This document shows positions 48,182 through 56,842 of a stretch of 64,000 nucleotides of DNA, in pieces. The DNA is taken from the NCBI GenBank assembly GCA_001298545.1, contig LJCX01000028.1:372001-436000 (forward strand), read 5' to 3'. This DNA is from Actinobacteria bacterium OV320. GTDB lineage: Bacteria; Actinomycetota; Actinomycetes; Streptomycetales; Streptomycetaceae. The position numbers and the translations under genes are program-made. The notes under the pieces are model-generated. The model did no database searches. It was not told the DNA's origin and saw only the letters and a list, made by a program, of their open reading frames with translations. How positions within the stretch are numbered: the first letter of the stretch is position 1; each line of letters starts with the position of its first letter.

Positions 48182-49921
48182 CTACGGCGCGTTGATCAGG
48201 TCGACCGGCGGGACCGAGACCGTGCGGGCGCCGTCGGTGCCGCCCAGGACGACCTTGCGCAGGGAGACGTTGTTCTTGGTGTCGGTCTCCTGCAGGCGGT
48301 TCGCCGGGTTGGCGATGACCTGGATGTAGTAGGTGCCGTTCGGCAGGCCGGTGATGTCGAAGGACTGGCCGGGACGGTACTGGGTGTACGTGTCACCGGA
48401 GCCGACGTCGAGGACCTCCCGCACGGAGATCGAGTTCTGCTGACCGCAGGCGGTCGACAGATCGGTGTTGTACGGGTGCCAGTTGGCGTTCTTCACCGTG
48501 TAGTCGATGGCGTCGGTGTTGGCGAGGCAGAACGCCTCCTTGCCGCTCTTGACGATCTCCTTCTGGTCGGCGGCGAGCAGCCGGTAGCTGGCGAAGTCGG
48601 TGAAGTGCCAGTGCTCGTGGCCGATGCGCGGGTCCCACTCCATGGTCCCGGCGGGGGCGTAGCCGACCTGCTTGCCCTTGGCGTCGTAGAAGTACTGGTA
48701 CGAGTCCATCAGGTCCGCGCCCGGCTTGCGGAAGCCGTCCACGACGAGCGGCGCGGGGCCGGCGTTCCAGACGTTGGCGCTGAAGGCGAGGTAGTCCTTG
48801 CCGGCCACGTCGCCGTCCTCGCCGTCGGTGACCGCGATGTCCCAGGCCGGCAGCGAACGCAGGTCCGGCTTGGGCACGTTGGCCGGTACGCCCGCGCGCC
48901 CGGTGGGCCGCTTGGTGGCGGACTTCAGCGCGGGCGCGACCCGGGAGCCGTCGGTGTGACCGGAGCCGTCGCCCAGGTGGTGGGCGAGACCGCGGGCCTC
49001 CAGGGCGTGCGAGAGCGCGGAGGGCGTGGGGGCGTCGGCGCCACGGGGCCCGTAGTGATGACCGCCCCCCATGCCGGCCATGCCTTCCATGCCCTTCATG
49101 CCTTCCATGCCCGCCATGTCGTGCGACGCGCCATGGCCGCCACCGGTGGTGGCGCTGTGGGCGGTGAGGCCGGCCCCGCCGCCCCCTCCTGCTCCGCCTT
49201 CCCCGCCGTCGCTGATCTCCCGGACGGTCAGCGCGATGGTCGGCCGGTCGTCGGGGATGCCGAACAGGTCGCGGTACTTCTTCGCCACCCCGACCTTGAC
49301 GGTGTACTCACCCGCGGCCAGGTCGAGGGGCCTGTCGTAGTCGAAGGCGGAGGTGTTGGCCGCCCAGCCCTTCTCCACACCCCAGACCGAGCCGAGCGTG
49401 AAGGGGTTGGTGGAGCAGCTCTCCGGATAGTGCGAGGTGGCCGGGGCGTCCGGACGCAGCCGGCCGGAGGCGTTGTTCAGGCAGAAGTTGCTCTTGCTCT
49501 TCTGCACCTCCACCCCGGCCGCGTTCTTGATGGAGACCTCAAGGAAGTCCGGGAGGCCGCTGAAGTCCTTGACGAGCCCGGCGGGCAGCGTCTTCGTCGT
49601 CACCTTCGACCCGTTGCGCAGGATCTGCTGGGCGACGATCGGGTCCTTGTACGACTTACGGGTCACCTTCAGCTCCAGCGGAGCGTTGTCGACGGTGACG
49701 TACGTACCGAGGTCGAGGTAGACCCCGGAGTTCCCCTCGTACCGGTCGGCGGTCACGGCCTTCGACGCGGCGACGAGCTTGAGCTTCGGCGTCCCGGCCG
49801 GGCTCGCGGGCGCGGCCCCGGCGCCGGGCGCGGACCCGGCGACGGCGGCCACGACGGTGAGCGCGGCCCCGGCGGCGAACGCCGCGCGCTTGAGGCCCTT
49901 ACGGTCTTGCGATCTGGTCAT
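48182..49921 (-). CDS. Secreted lysyl-oxidase-like copper protein
   Basis: 579 residues from the ATG with GAGGAA seven bases upstream. A signal peptide covers residues 1-37. An N-terminal beta-rich half (KLKLVAASKAVTADRYEGNS, GTYVTVDNAPLELKVTRKSY) is followed by a Met/His-rich linker (HDMAGMEGMKGMEGMAGM, then HH) likely to bind copper. The lysyl-oxidase domain carries the copper site RIGHEHWHFTDFASY and SISVREVLDVGSGDTY, ending VNNVSLRKVVLGG. The expected reaction is oxidative deamination of lysine side chains or simple copper binding in the envelope. Paired CTGTGAG repeats upstream suggest control by an OmpR-type regulator. Confidence 0.9.
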   Translation of the reverse strand: MTRSQDRKGLKRAAFAAGAALTVVAAVAGSAPGAGAAPASPAGTPKLKLVAASKAVTADRYEGNSGVYLDLGTYVTVDNAPLELKVTRKSYKDPIVAQQILRNGSKVTTKTLPAGLVKDFSGLPDFLEVSIKNAAGVEVQKSKSNFCLNNASGRLRPDAPATSHYPESCSTNPFTLGSVWGVEKGWAANTSAFDYDRPLDLAAGEYTVKVGVAKKYRDLFGIPDDRPTIALTVREISDGGEGGAGGGGGAGLTAHSATTGGGHGASHDMAGMEGMKGMEGMAGMGGGHHYGPRGADAPTPSALSHALEARGLAHHLGDGSGHTDGSRVAPALKSATKRPTGRAGVPANVPKPDLRSLPAWDIAVTDGEDGDVAGKDYLAFSANVWNAGPAPLVVDGFRKPGADLMDSYQYFYDAKGKQVGYAPAGTMEWDPRIGHEHWHFTDFASYRLLAADQKEIVKSGKEAFCLANTDAIDYTVKNANWHPYNTDLSTACGQQNSISVREVLDVGSGDTYTQYRPGQSFDITGLPNGTYYIQVIANPANRLQETDTKNNVSLRKVVLGGTDGARTVSVPPVDLINAP

Positions 49922-50020
49922 CGGTTCCTCGTCTGCGAGTGCCATGGTCAGTGGCATCGGACTGGACAGCCCACGACCCCGACCGGCACTGCAGACGCAC
50001 CCCACGCGCCCCGGCCGGAA

Positions 50021-50038
50021 CTGTGAGCACCCTGTGAG
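50021..50038 (-). promoter_or_regulatory. OmpR-type direct repeat upstream of the lysyl-oxidase gene
   Basis: ctgtgag occurs at 50021-50027 and 50032-50038, an exact 11-bp period, about 100 bp upstream of the start. Direct repeats one helical turn apart are the usual binding pattern of OmpR/PhoB-type response regulators. Confidence 0.45.
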
Positions 50039-50120
50039 AGCCCCAAATGACCTACCTGGGTTGCCTGTTGCGGCGAATCAGTGAAGGAACCCAGAAAAAC
50101 CCACAGCCCGGCGACGAGGT

Positions 50121-52310
50121 TCACCCGCCCGTTTGACCGACCACCGCTCCGGACACGGGACGGCGCGGCGCCGGCTGTTCCAGGTGGACGACGACGGTGG
50201 AGTGGAAGCGCTGTACGGCGTCGTCGACGCTGCGGATGAAGCCGGACTCGGCGTTGCCGCGACCGCTGCCCATGCCCTTGACGAGGGTGAGCCGGAAACC
50301 GGTGATCCGCGCCCCGTTCTTGGGCAGCAGGTCCGCCGGTTCCGGGCGGAGCCGCTCCAGGGTGCCGCGCGGCCCGCCCGGTCCGTCCTCGACCAGGGCT
50401 TCCACGTGCAGGTCGGCCGGCGCTTCCGCGAGGCGTCGGAGGAGTCGCTTGATCCAGGTCAGCGGATAGCCCTGGTCGGGCACGGAGATCTCCACGGACG
50501 TACGCAGCCTGCTGGTGCGCAGGTCGGCGCCGACCGCCAGCACGCCGGGCGTCCCCTCGATCCGCAGCTCCGCCCCCACCTTCCCCTCCGCGCACAGCTC
50601 ATCGGCCATCCGCGCGCGGCGGGCACCGGGGTCGGTGCCCCGCCGGGCGCGCTGGACGGGCAGGACCTTCTGCCCGAGCTCACCACCGAGACCCAGACAG
50701 ACCTGCCGGATAAGCCGCTCCCAGCTCTCCACGACCTCCAGGGCCCGCGCGTCACCCGGGCACAGCGTCTCGTCGTCGATGCCCTTGCGCACGGGAACCC
50801 AGGCCGCGCCCATGTTCTGGAAGCCGTGGCAGCCGGAGTTGTCGTGCTGGAGGTAGTGCAGGAGTTCCTGGAGCAGCCAGGCGTGCGCGCTGTTGCCGAC
50901 GCCCTCGTGCCGAATGAGCAGCTGGGCCTGGTGGGCCACCTCGGCCCAGGACAGGTGGCGGAGGGCCACCTTGTGCTTGCGCCGGCCGTCGATCTTGACG
51001 TCGACGAGCGGACTGCCCTCGAGCGCGACGTCGTTGGAGATGGTGATCACGGCCTCGTAGCCCCGCCGCGTGGCGATGTCCATGTAGGCCTGTACCTGCT
51101 CGGGCCGCAGCGCGTTTCCGTTGGTCTTGGTCTCGACCAGCGCGGTCCACAGCTTGCCGGCGCGTTCGACGCGGATGACGCCGTCCGGGCGCCGCGGGGT
51201 GTCGCCGTGCGGCAGGGACACCTCGGTGAAGGTCTCCATGCGGCCCGCCGGCGCGCCGAAGGCGGCCGTGAGCCGCCGCCCGAACTCCGGGACCTGCGCC
51301 ATCACCGACAGCAGTACCGAGGTCGCGCGGGTCTCCCGGTCCCGGTCGCTCTTGAGCGCGGAGACCGGGAAGAGCCGGGCGCCCCGCCACGACTCGTTTT
51401 CCGCGAGGGACTTCTTCGGCGTCTTCGGCAGGGTGATCTTCTTCTTGGCGGTGCGGGGCCGTGCGGTGGCCCTGTCAGGCTCGGTGTCGTCGGCGGCCCG
51501 GCGCGGCGCGGGTACGGCCGGGAGCGGATCCGACGTGGGCCGGTCGGACGCGCGCTGGTCGGACTCGGCAGTGGGAGCGGTGGCCGGCGCGGAGCCGTCG
51601 GTCTCGCCCGGGACGCCCGTGCCCGAGACATCGGTGCCGAAGACGCCGGTGCCGATGCCGGAGTCGGAGGCGGAACCGGAAGCGGAACCGGGCTGCGACT
51701 CGGACTCCGACTCGTAGCCGATGGCGGACAGGGCGTCGGCGTGGACGGCGTCCGCCTCGTCGGCGTCGTCGTCGATGTCGACGCCGAAGTCCATCGCGAG
51801 GCCGGCCAGACCGGTCTCGTATCCCTGCCCGACCGCCCGGAACTTCCACTCGTCCCCGCGCCGGTACAGCTCACCGAAGATGAACGCGCTCACCGAGCCG
51901 GCGTCCTCGATGGTGAACCGCAACAGGTCCTCTCCCGCCCCGTCGGCCAACGTGACCCGGAGGTCGTCCAGTTCACCGAAGCGGGCACCCTCGTACCGGC
52001 TGGCGGCGACGACGATCCGGTCCACCTCGGCCGGGATCGCCGTCAGATCGAAACCGATCCGGTCCTCGCTGCCCTCGCCCGAGGGCACCTTGCCCAGGAG
52101 CTGCACGCTGCCGTCCGGGGCGACGGGGTGGTTGTAGAAGTAGAAGTCGGCGTCGCTGCGCACCTTCCCCTTCGCGTCGAGCAGGAGTACGGAGACATCC
52201 GCGTCGCCTTCGCCGGTCGGGCTGGCCCACCCCAGGCTCACGACCACCGCGTCCGTGTTCTCGCTCAGAGCCGCCAAACCCACGTTGGCGCCCTTGACCA
52301 TCTCGTGCAC
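50121..52310 (-). CDS. TerD domain fused to a PD-(D/E)xK nuclease-like domain
   Basis: 729 residues from GTG 52308-52310 (a G-rich site lies close upstream; the ATG three codons later is possible). Residues 1-185 are a TerD domain (MVKGANVGLAALSENTDAVV, DADVSVLLLDAKGKV, DFYFYNHPVAPDGSVQLLG, DDLRVTLADGAGEDLLRF). A 115-residue acidic/Ser linker follows. The third part has RRPDGVIRVERAGKLWTALV followed by ETKTNGNALRPEQVQAYMDI: Asp about 376 and Glu-x-Lys about 393-395, a PD-(D/E)xK nuclease signature. The C-terminal 130 residues are alpha/beta, of unknown family. TerD proteins belong to a calcium-linked stress/phage-response network, and fusion to a nuclease fits a defence role. Confidence 0.88.
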   Translation of the reverse strand: MHEMVKGANVGLAALSENTDAVVVSLGWASPTGEGDADVSVLLLDAKGKVRSDADFYFYNHPVAPDGSVQLLGKVPSGEGSEDRIGFDLTAIPAEVDRIVVAASRYEGARFGELDDLRVTLADGAGEDLLRFTIEDAGSVSAFIFGELYRRGDEWKFRAVGQGYETGLAGLAMDFGVDIDDDADEADAVHADALSAIGYESESESQPGSASGSASDSGIGTGVFGTDVSGTGVPGETDGSAPATAPTAESDQRASDRPTSDPLPAVPAPRRAADDTEPDRATARPRTAKKKITLPKTPKKSLAENESWRGARLFPVSALKSDRDRETRATSVLLSVMAQVPEFGRRLTAAFGAPAGRMETFTEVSLPHGDTPRRPDGVIRVERAGKLWTALVETKTNGNALRPEQVQAYMDIATRRGYEAVITISNDVALEGSPLVDVKIDGRRKHKVALRHLSWAEVAHQAQLLIRHEGVGNSAHAWLLQELLHYLQHDNSGCHGFQNMGAAWVPVRKGIDDETLCPGDARALEVVESWERLIRQVCLGLGGELGQKVLPVQRARRGTDPGARRARMADELCAEGKVGAELRIEGTPGVLAVGADLRTSRLRTSVEISVPDQGYPLTWIKRLLRRLAEAPADLHVEALVEDGPGGPRGTLERLRPEPADLLPKNGARITGFRLTLVKGMGSGRGNAESGFIRSVDDAVQRFHSTVVVHLEQPAPRRPVSGAVVGQTGG

Positions 52311-52479
52311 TAGCCCCCCTAGCGACCGCACTGATGTGACACGCGCCACATGTGACGCACGGTGAGACTCTAGTGCCAGGAGGGTGAATCTCGGGGCGAT
52401 CCGCCGGAAATCCGCACGGCGAGGACCGGGGAGGTCATCGCCGCGCGGAGGGGGAGCCGACGGTTGGGGAGCGGGAGCG

Positions 52480-53406
52480 TCAGAGGTTGTAGCGGGGCTT
52501 CAGGTGGCGCCAGAAGTCTCGGAGCATCCACTTGTCGAAGTCGGTGATCTGGGTGGCGCTGCCCGCGTTCATCAGGAAGCAGCACTGGCCGGTCGGGGCC
52601 CAGTCGTAGAAGTCGTCGAGGCCGAAGGTGTGGCCGACTTCGTGCAGGTAGATGTGGATGTTCTCCTGGTTCAGGACGCCGGTGAAGTACTCCTGGCCGA
52701 CGCGCTGGCCCCAGTCGCCGCCGGCGCCGCCCTGGAAGCCCTTGGTGAGCCAGAGGGACTGGTCGTAGTGGCGGGCGGTGCCGCCGGGGCACTTGGAGTA
52801 GTTGGCGTCCTGGTGGAAGAAGCGGCCGCAGTCGGGCGCGCACTGCGGGGCACCGGCGCCGTCGAGGACGCCGGAGTAGATGTCGACGGAGTTGTCGGTC
52901 CACTGGAGGGTGGAGCGGTTCTTCACCGCCCAGCCGACGACGTTGACCGGGACGGTGGTGTACGGCCAGTTGTTGTAGGCCCGGCCGTTCTCCACCTGCG
53001 CCGCCATCCACTTGGCGAACTGCTTCTTCAGGGCCGCGTGGATCTGGTCGCGCAGGGTGGTGCTGACGGGGGCGTCGGACTCCCAGCGGACGCAGTAGTT
53101 GATGCTGCCCTTGTTGGCCATGACCTGGTCCCAGCCGTAGTTGCGGAAGCCGTAGAGGTCGGGGTAGGTCGTCGAGACGTGGTTCCAGACCTCGTTCAGG
53201 GGCTGGACCAGGTTGCTCGGCGGGTTCCACTCGTCGGCGGCCGCGGCTCGGGGGGCCGCGACGCCGGTCGCGTGGAAGAGGAGGGCGATCAGTGCCGCGA
53301 GGACGGTGAGCAGTCGGGCGAGGGGCCTGGCGGGGCGCCTGGCAGGAGGCCTTGAGGGATGGTGTGCGGGATGGGGCGCGAGGTGCCGTGCGGGCTGTTT
53401 GCGCAT
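52480..53406 (-). CDS. Secreted zinc metallopeptidase (HExxHxxGxxD)
   Basis: 308 residues. The long basic n-region (repeated PARRPARPLARLL) leads into a signal peptide with cleavage near AAA/DEWN. The catalytic zinc site is YLHEVGHTFGLDDFYD, a metzincin pattern, with the likely Met-turn CCFLMNAGS about 20 residues later. Two Cys (GRFFHQD...YSKCPG and APQCAPDC) suggest disulphides. A stand-alone secreted protease; substrate unknown. Confidence 0.88.
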   Translation of the reverse strand: MRKQPARHLAPHPAHHPSRPPARRPARPLARLLTVLAALIALLFHATGVAAPRAAAADEWNPPSNLVQPLNEVWNHVSTTYPDLYGFRNYGWDQVMANKGSINYCVRWESDAPVSTTLRDQIHAALKKQFAKWMAAQVENGRAYNNWPYTTVPVNVVGWAVKNRSTLQWTDNSVDIYSGVLDGAGAPQCAPDCGRFFHQDANYSKCPGGTARHYDQSLWLTKGFQGGAGGDWGQRVGQEYFTGVLNQENIHIYLHEVGHTFGLDDFYDWAPTGQCCFLMNAGSATQITDFDKWMLRDFWRHLKPRYNL

Positions 53407-53516
53407 GGTGAACTCCTCGTGTGGGGAACGGGATTCACTTGCCTTCGCGATCGTGCGTCACTGGGTCGCCGCCGGTCCGCGGCAGGTTGCCGCCTTCCGG
53501 CCGTAGCATCTGCGCC

Positions 53517-53960
53517 ATGGCGGACTGGGTGACCCGACCGGCCACGGCGGACGACGTCGAGGCCGTCGCGGAGGTGCGGGCGGTGGCGATGCGGGCCGAT
53601 CTGGAGCGGCTCGGGCGCTACGACGGGCACCGGGTACGGCAGCGGCTGCGCGACGGGTTCGTGCCCGCGCACACCCGGATCATCGAGCTCGACGGCGTCC
53701 TCGCCGGCTGTGTGGCCCTGCGGCCGGCGGACGACGCGCACTGGCTGGAGCACTTCTATCTCGCGCCGCACGCCCAGGGGCGCGGTATCGGCACCGCCGT
53801 GCTGCGGGAGCTGGTCGAGACGGCCGATCGCTCGGCGCTCCGGCTGCGCGTCGACGTCCTTCAGGGCAGTCCGGCCCGCCGTCTCTACGAACGGCACGGC
53901 TTCACGTTCGAACACGAGGACGCCGTGGACGTGTTCCTGGTGCGCGCGCCCCGGCCCTGA
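53517..53960 (+). CDS. GNAT N-acetyltransferase
   Basis: 147 residues. Motif A is LEHFYLAPHAQGRGIGTAVL (the acetyl-CoA loop QGRGIG) and motif B is LRVDVLQGSPARRLYERHGF with the closing TFEHEDAVDVFLV. The start ATG lies where the conserved N-terminus VTRPATADDVEAVAEVR begins. Acceptor substrate unknown. Confidence 0.92.
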   Translation: MADWVTRPATADDVEAVAEVRAVAMRADLERLGRYDGHRVRQRLRDGFVPAHTRIIELDGVLAGCVALRPADDAHWLEHFYLAPHAQGRGIGTAVLRELVETADRSALRLRVDVLQGSPARRLYERHGFTFEHEDAVDVFLVRAPRP

Positions 53961-54107
53961 CTCCGCCGTTCCCATTCCCGTTCCCGTTCCCGTCGCCGTC
54001 CTCGTCGCCGTCCCCTTTTCCGTTCCCCTACCCGTGCCCGTCCCCGGTCCGGGTGGTTCCTGGCGGGTTCGGGGTGGGGGAGGCGGCCGCGGCTCCATCA
54101 TGAGCCG
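53961..54107. repeat. Simple CCGTTC/CCGTC-rich tract
   Basis: The first half of this 147-bp spacer is built of short cccgttc and gtcgccgtc units, the second half is G-rich. No gene or clear promoter is visible. Confidence 0.55.
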
Positions 54108-55145
54108 GTGTTTCGCTTCCTTCGCTCCCGTCGCTTCCTTCGCTCCCGTCGCTCCCGTCGCTCCCGTCGCTCCTTTCGCTCCCTTCGGGCGCCGCTGACG
54201 GCGCTTCTCGTCGCCTGTGCCCTGCTCGCCGGGCCCGCCTGCGTACCCGTCGGCCGGGGGGTCGGTGCGCCGCCCGGGGCCTTCGGGGCGTACGTCGGGT
54301 ACGACGACGCCGGTGTGCGGCGGATCGCGGCGCTCGACGGGTGGCTCGGGGCGGCCACGCCCCGGGTCGGGCACGCGTATCTGCCGGGCGACCGGTGGAG
54401 CAACATCGAGGGGGCGCCCGGGTATCTGGAGTACTGGGCGCGGTGGCGGCAGGAGCGCGCCGACCGGATGTTCGTGCTCAACGTGCCGATGCTCGAGCGC
54501 ACCGAGGAGCATGTGCCCGACCAGGTCGTGCGGGACGAGCTGCGCACGGGAGCGCGTGGGGCCTACGACGAGCACTTCCGGGTGCTGGCCCGGCGGCTCG
54601 TCGCGCTCGGGGTGCCCGATGCCGTGCTGGTGGTGGGGTGGGAGATGAACGGGATCACCTACACGCACCGGTGCGGGCCCGACCCGCAGGCCTGGAAGCG
54701 GTACTGGGCGCGGATCGTCGACGCCGTGCGGTCCGTGGACGGCGGGCAGCGGTTCCGGTTCGAGTTCACGCCCAGTCGCGGGCTGGACGCCGTCCCCTGG
54801 AACGAGTGCTATCCCGGCGACCGGTACGTCGACGTCATCGGGATGGACGCCTACGACCAGCCCCACGGCATGTCCTTCGAGGAACAGGTCGCCGAGCCGT
54901 ACGGCCTCGCCGCGCACGTGCGGTTCGCGCGGGCGCACGGCAAGCCGGTCTCGTATCCGGAGTGGGGGCTGTACCGCAACGGCGACAACCCGGAGTACGT
55001 GCGGGGCATGCTCACCTGGTTCGCCGAGCACCGGCCGCTGTACCAGACCATCAGCGACTACTGCCCGCACGGCGTGTGGCGGTGCTCCGGCAATCCCCGG
55101 TCGTCGGCCGTGTACCGGGCGCTGGTCGGGGGGCCGTTCGGCTGA
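54108..55145 (+). CDS. GH26-like glycoside hydrolase (secreted)
   Basis: 345 residues from a GTG start. The n-region is an Arg/Phe/Ser minisatellite (RSRRFLRSRRSRRSRRSF) before a hydrophobic signal core. The catalytic domain follows the GH26 TIM-barrel layout: GAYVGYDDAGVRRIAALDGW, the acid/base region VVGWEMNGITYTHRCGPDPQ (Glu in WEMN), and the nucleophile strand KPVSYPEWGLYRNGDNPEYV (Glu in PEWG). GH26 enzymes cleave beta-mannans or related glycans. The nine-bp repeat in the n-region could change length without frameshift. Confidence 0.88.
   Translation: MFRFLRSRRFLRSRRSRRSRRSFRSLRAPLTALLVACALLAGPACVPVGRGVGAPPGAFGAYVGYDDAGVRRIAALDGWLGAATPRVGHAYLPGDRWSNIEGAPGYLEYWARWRQERADRMFVLNVPMLERTEEHVPDQVVRDELRTGARGAYDEHFRVLARRLVALGVPDAVLVVGWEMNGITYTHRCGPDPQAWKRYWARIVDAVRSVDGGQRFRFEFTPSRGLDAVPWNECYPGDRYVDVIGMDAYDQPHGMSFEEQVAEPYGLAAHVRFARAHGKPVSYPEWGLYRNGDNPEYVRGMLTWFAEHRPLYQTISDYCPHGVWRCSGNPRSSAVYRALVGGPFG
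54117..54188 (+). repeat. 9-bp minisatellite in the hydrolase signal-peptide region
   Basis: Repeated cgctcccgt / cgcttcctt-type units code for the basic n-region of the exported hydrolase. The period is a multiple of three, so slippage would change the number of Arg/Ser residues without breaking the frame. Confidence 0.75.
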
Positions 55146-55207
55146 ACCCGGCCGCCACGCGGGCCGCGTGCCCCTCCTGACCGCCTCACCGGTCTGATGA
55201 TCCCAAG

Positions 55208-56077
55208 ATGGGACGAGAACACCACGCGCGCCTCCCACGACCGCGGGCGCGCTTCCGTGGCGCGACCGGGGCGGCCCTGTTCGCCCTCCTGCTGCTCGCG
55301 CTCGCCGCCGTGCCCGCGGGAGCCGGTGCCGACGGGGCCTCCGGCGACGGCTTACTCGGCGACGGGTCCCGCGGCAACGGCTTCCGCAGCGACAGCTTCC
55401 GCAAGGAGGCGGCCCGTGCCGTCCGCGCGCACGAGCGGGCTCGCGCGCGGGTCGACCGGCTGCGCGAGTCCGATGCCTCTCCCACGGAGGTCAAGGACGC
55501 AGAACGCCGCCGTAAGGCCGTCCGCGCCGGGCTGTGGGACCTGTTGTGGGCCACCGGGAGGAACTCCGGCGATCCGGTGGCCGTCGACCCGTCCGGACAG
55601 GACAGCCGCTGTCCGTTCGGCGACCGGAGCCGCCCGCCCGAGCGGCGCGCGCACCCCTGGACGGCCCCGACCCGCCGCTACTGGCTCTCCGCGGGCTACG
55701 CCGCCAAGGGGTCCCGCTGGGCCCACCGGCACACCGGCCAGGACTTCGCCGTGGACTCCGGTACCCCCGTGTACGCCGTCGGCGCCGGCACCGTCCGCGC
55801 CACGACCTGCGGCGACGGCTTCGGCAACCAGGTCGTGGTCCGCCACCGCGACGGCTACTTCACGCAGTACGCCCACCTCTCGCGCATCGACGTGCGCAAG
55901 GGCGGGCGGGTGACGGCCGGTCAGCGCATCGGCCTCTCCGGCTCGACCGGCAACGTCACCGGACCGCATCTGCACTTCGAGGTGCGGATCACCCCGTACG
56001 TCGGGTCCGCGGTACCGCCCCTGCCCTGGCTGCGCCGGAAGGACGTCGAGGTGACCGGAGCGCCCGCGCTGCCCTGA
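55208..56077 (+). CDS. M23-family peptidase (LytM-like)
   Basis: 289 residues. The N-terminal 45 residues include a signal peptide. A helical, possibly coiled-coil region follows (RKEAARAVRAHERARARVDR). The M23 core has the zinc ligands HRHTGQDFAVDSGTPV (HxxxD), YFTQYAHLSRIDV and TGPHLHFEVRI (HxH). Catalytic residues appear complete, so it is probably an active peptidoglycan endopeptidase. The ATG lacks a clear ribosome site, so the true start may be slightly different. Confidence 0.92.
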   Translation: MGREHHARLPRPRARFRGATGAALFALLLLALAAVPAGAGADGASGDGLLGDGSRGNGFRSDSFRKEAARAVRAHERARARVDRLRESDASPTEVKDAERRRKAVRAGLWDLLWATGRNSGDPVAVDPSGQDSRCPFGDRSRPPERRAHPWTAPTRRYWLSAGYAAKGSRWAHRHTGQDFAVDSGTPVYAVGAGTVRATTCGDGFGNQVVVRHRDGYFTQYAHLSRIDVRKGGRVTAGQRIGLSGSTGNVTGPHLHFEVRITPYVGSAVPPLPWLRRKDVEVTGAPALP

Positions 56078-56159
56078 CCGCGGGCGACGGCCGGGGAAGC
56101 GGGACCGGGGAAGCGGGATCGGGGAGCGTGACCGGGGAGCGTGGCGGGCCTCGGATGTA

Positions 56160-56645
56160 CTACGCCTGCCGGGGGCGGTAGGCGGACAGCGCCCAGATCA
56201 CGAACACGTCGATGGCGATCTGGATGACCGCCCAGAACGGCGCGTACGGCAGGAACAGGAACTGGAGGATCAGGCTCAGGGACGCCAGCGCGATGCCGCT
56301 GATCCGGGCCCACCCGGCCCACTCACCCCCGCTGAGCAGCCCGTAGCCGGTCAGCACGGCCACGACGCCCACGATCACCAGGATCCAGCCCCAGGCGGTG
56401 AGGTTCATCTCGTAGGCGTACTCGGCGACCCGGGCGTACACGTCGTTCTCGGCGATCGCCGCGATGCCCTGGAACACGGCGAGGAAGCCGCTGACGAACA
56501 TGAGCACTCCGCCGAAGACGACCCCGCCGGCGACCAGTCCACCCCCCGCCGGCGGGGGCGAGCCCAGGCCCGGTGAACCGGTGCCCTGGTGGGACGGGTC
56601 CCACACCCGGGGCCCCTGCGGCTGGGAGTGCGGCTGATCGCTCAT
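56160..56645 (-). CDS. Four-TM membrane protein (DUF7144-like)
   Basis: 161 residues from ATG 56643-56645. After a proline-rich cytoplasmic N-terminus come four TM helices: FGGVLMFVSGFLAVFQGIAA, TAWGWILVIVGVVAVLTGYG, ISGIALASLSLILQFLFLPY and AVIQIAIDVFVIWALSAY. The motif YAPFWAVIQIAIDVFVIWAL near the C-terminus is characteristic of the small actinobacterial membrane family DUF7144. Function unknown. Confidence 0.85.
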   Translation of the reverse strand: MSDQPHSQPQGPRVWDPSHQGTGSPGLGSPPPAGGGLVAGGVVFGGVLMFVSGFLAVFQGIAAIAENDVYARVAEYAYEMNLTAWGWILVIVGVVAVLTGYGLLSGGEWAGWARISGIALASLSLILQFLFLPYAPFWAVIQIAIDVFVIWALSAYRPRQA

Positions 56646-56675
56646 GGCGCCACCCCGTCTCTGAGTCGGTGTTCT

Positions 56676-56716
56676 GCACTGCAACTGCACTGGACTGCAC
56701 TGCACTGCACTGCACC
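56676..56716. repeat. CTGCA pentamer repeat in the divergent spacer
   Basis: Seven to eight ctgca or near-ctgca units lie in a 41-bp stretch between the divergent DUF7144 and lipoprotein genes. Confidence 0.75.
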
Positions 56717-56842
56717 GACCATCCGTCCGGACGGGGGCCGCCACCACGGGGGTGCGCCGTACGGGTGACCCGGCATGCGGACGGGCGGGACCGCCCCTTC
56801 ACTGGAGGAAGGCCCGCGGGACCCCCTCAGGAGGAGAACAAG

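Noticed and set aside
53961..54107. Separate small gene before the GH26-like enzyme
   Set aside because: The frames consist only of simple-repeat translation and have no ribosome site.
56676..56716. CTGCA tract as a regulator binding array
   Set aside because: Irregular spacing and no conserved palindrome; more like replication slippage.
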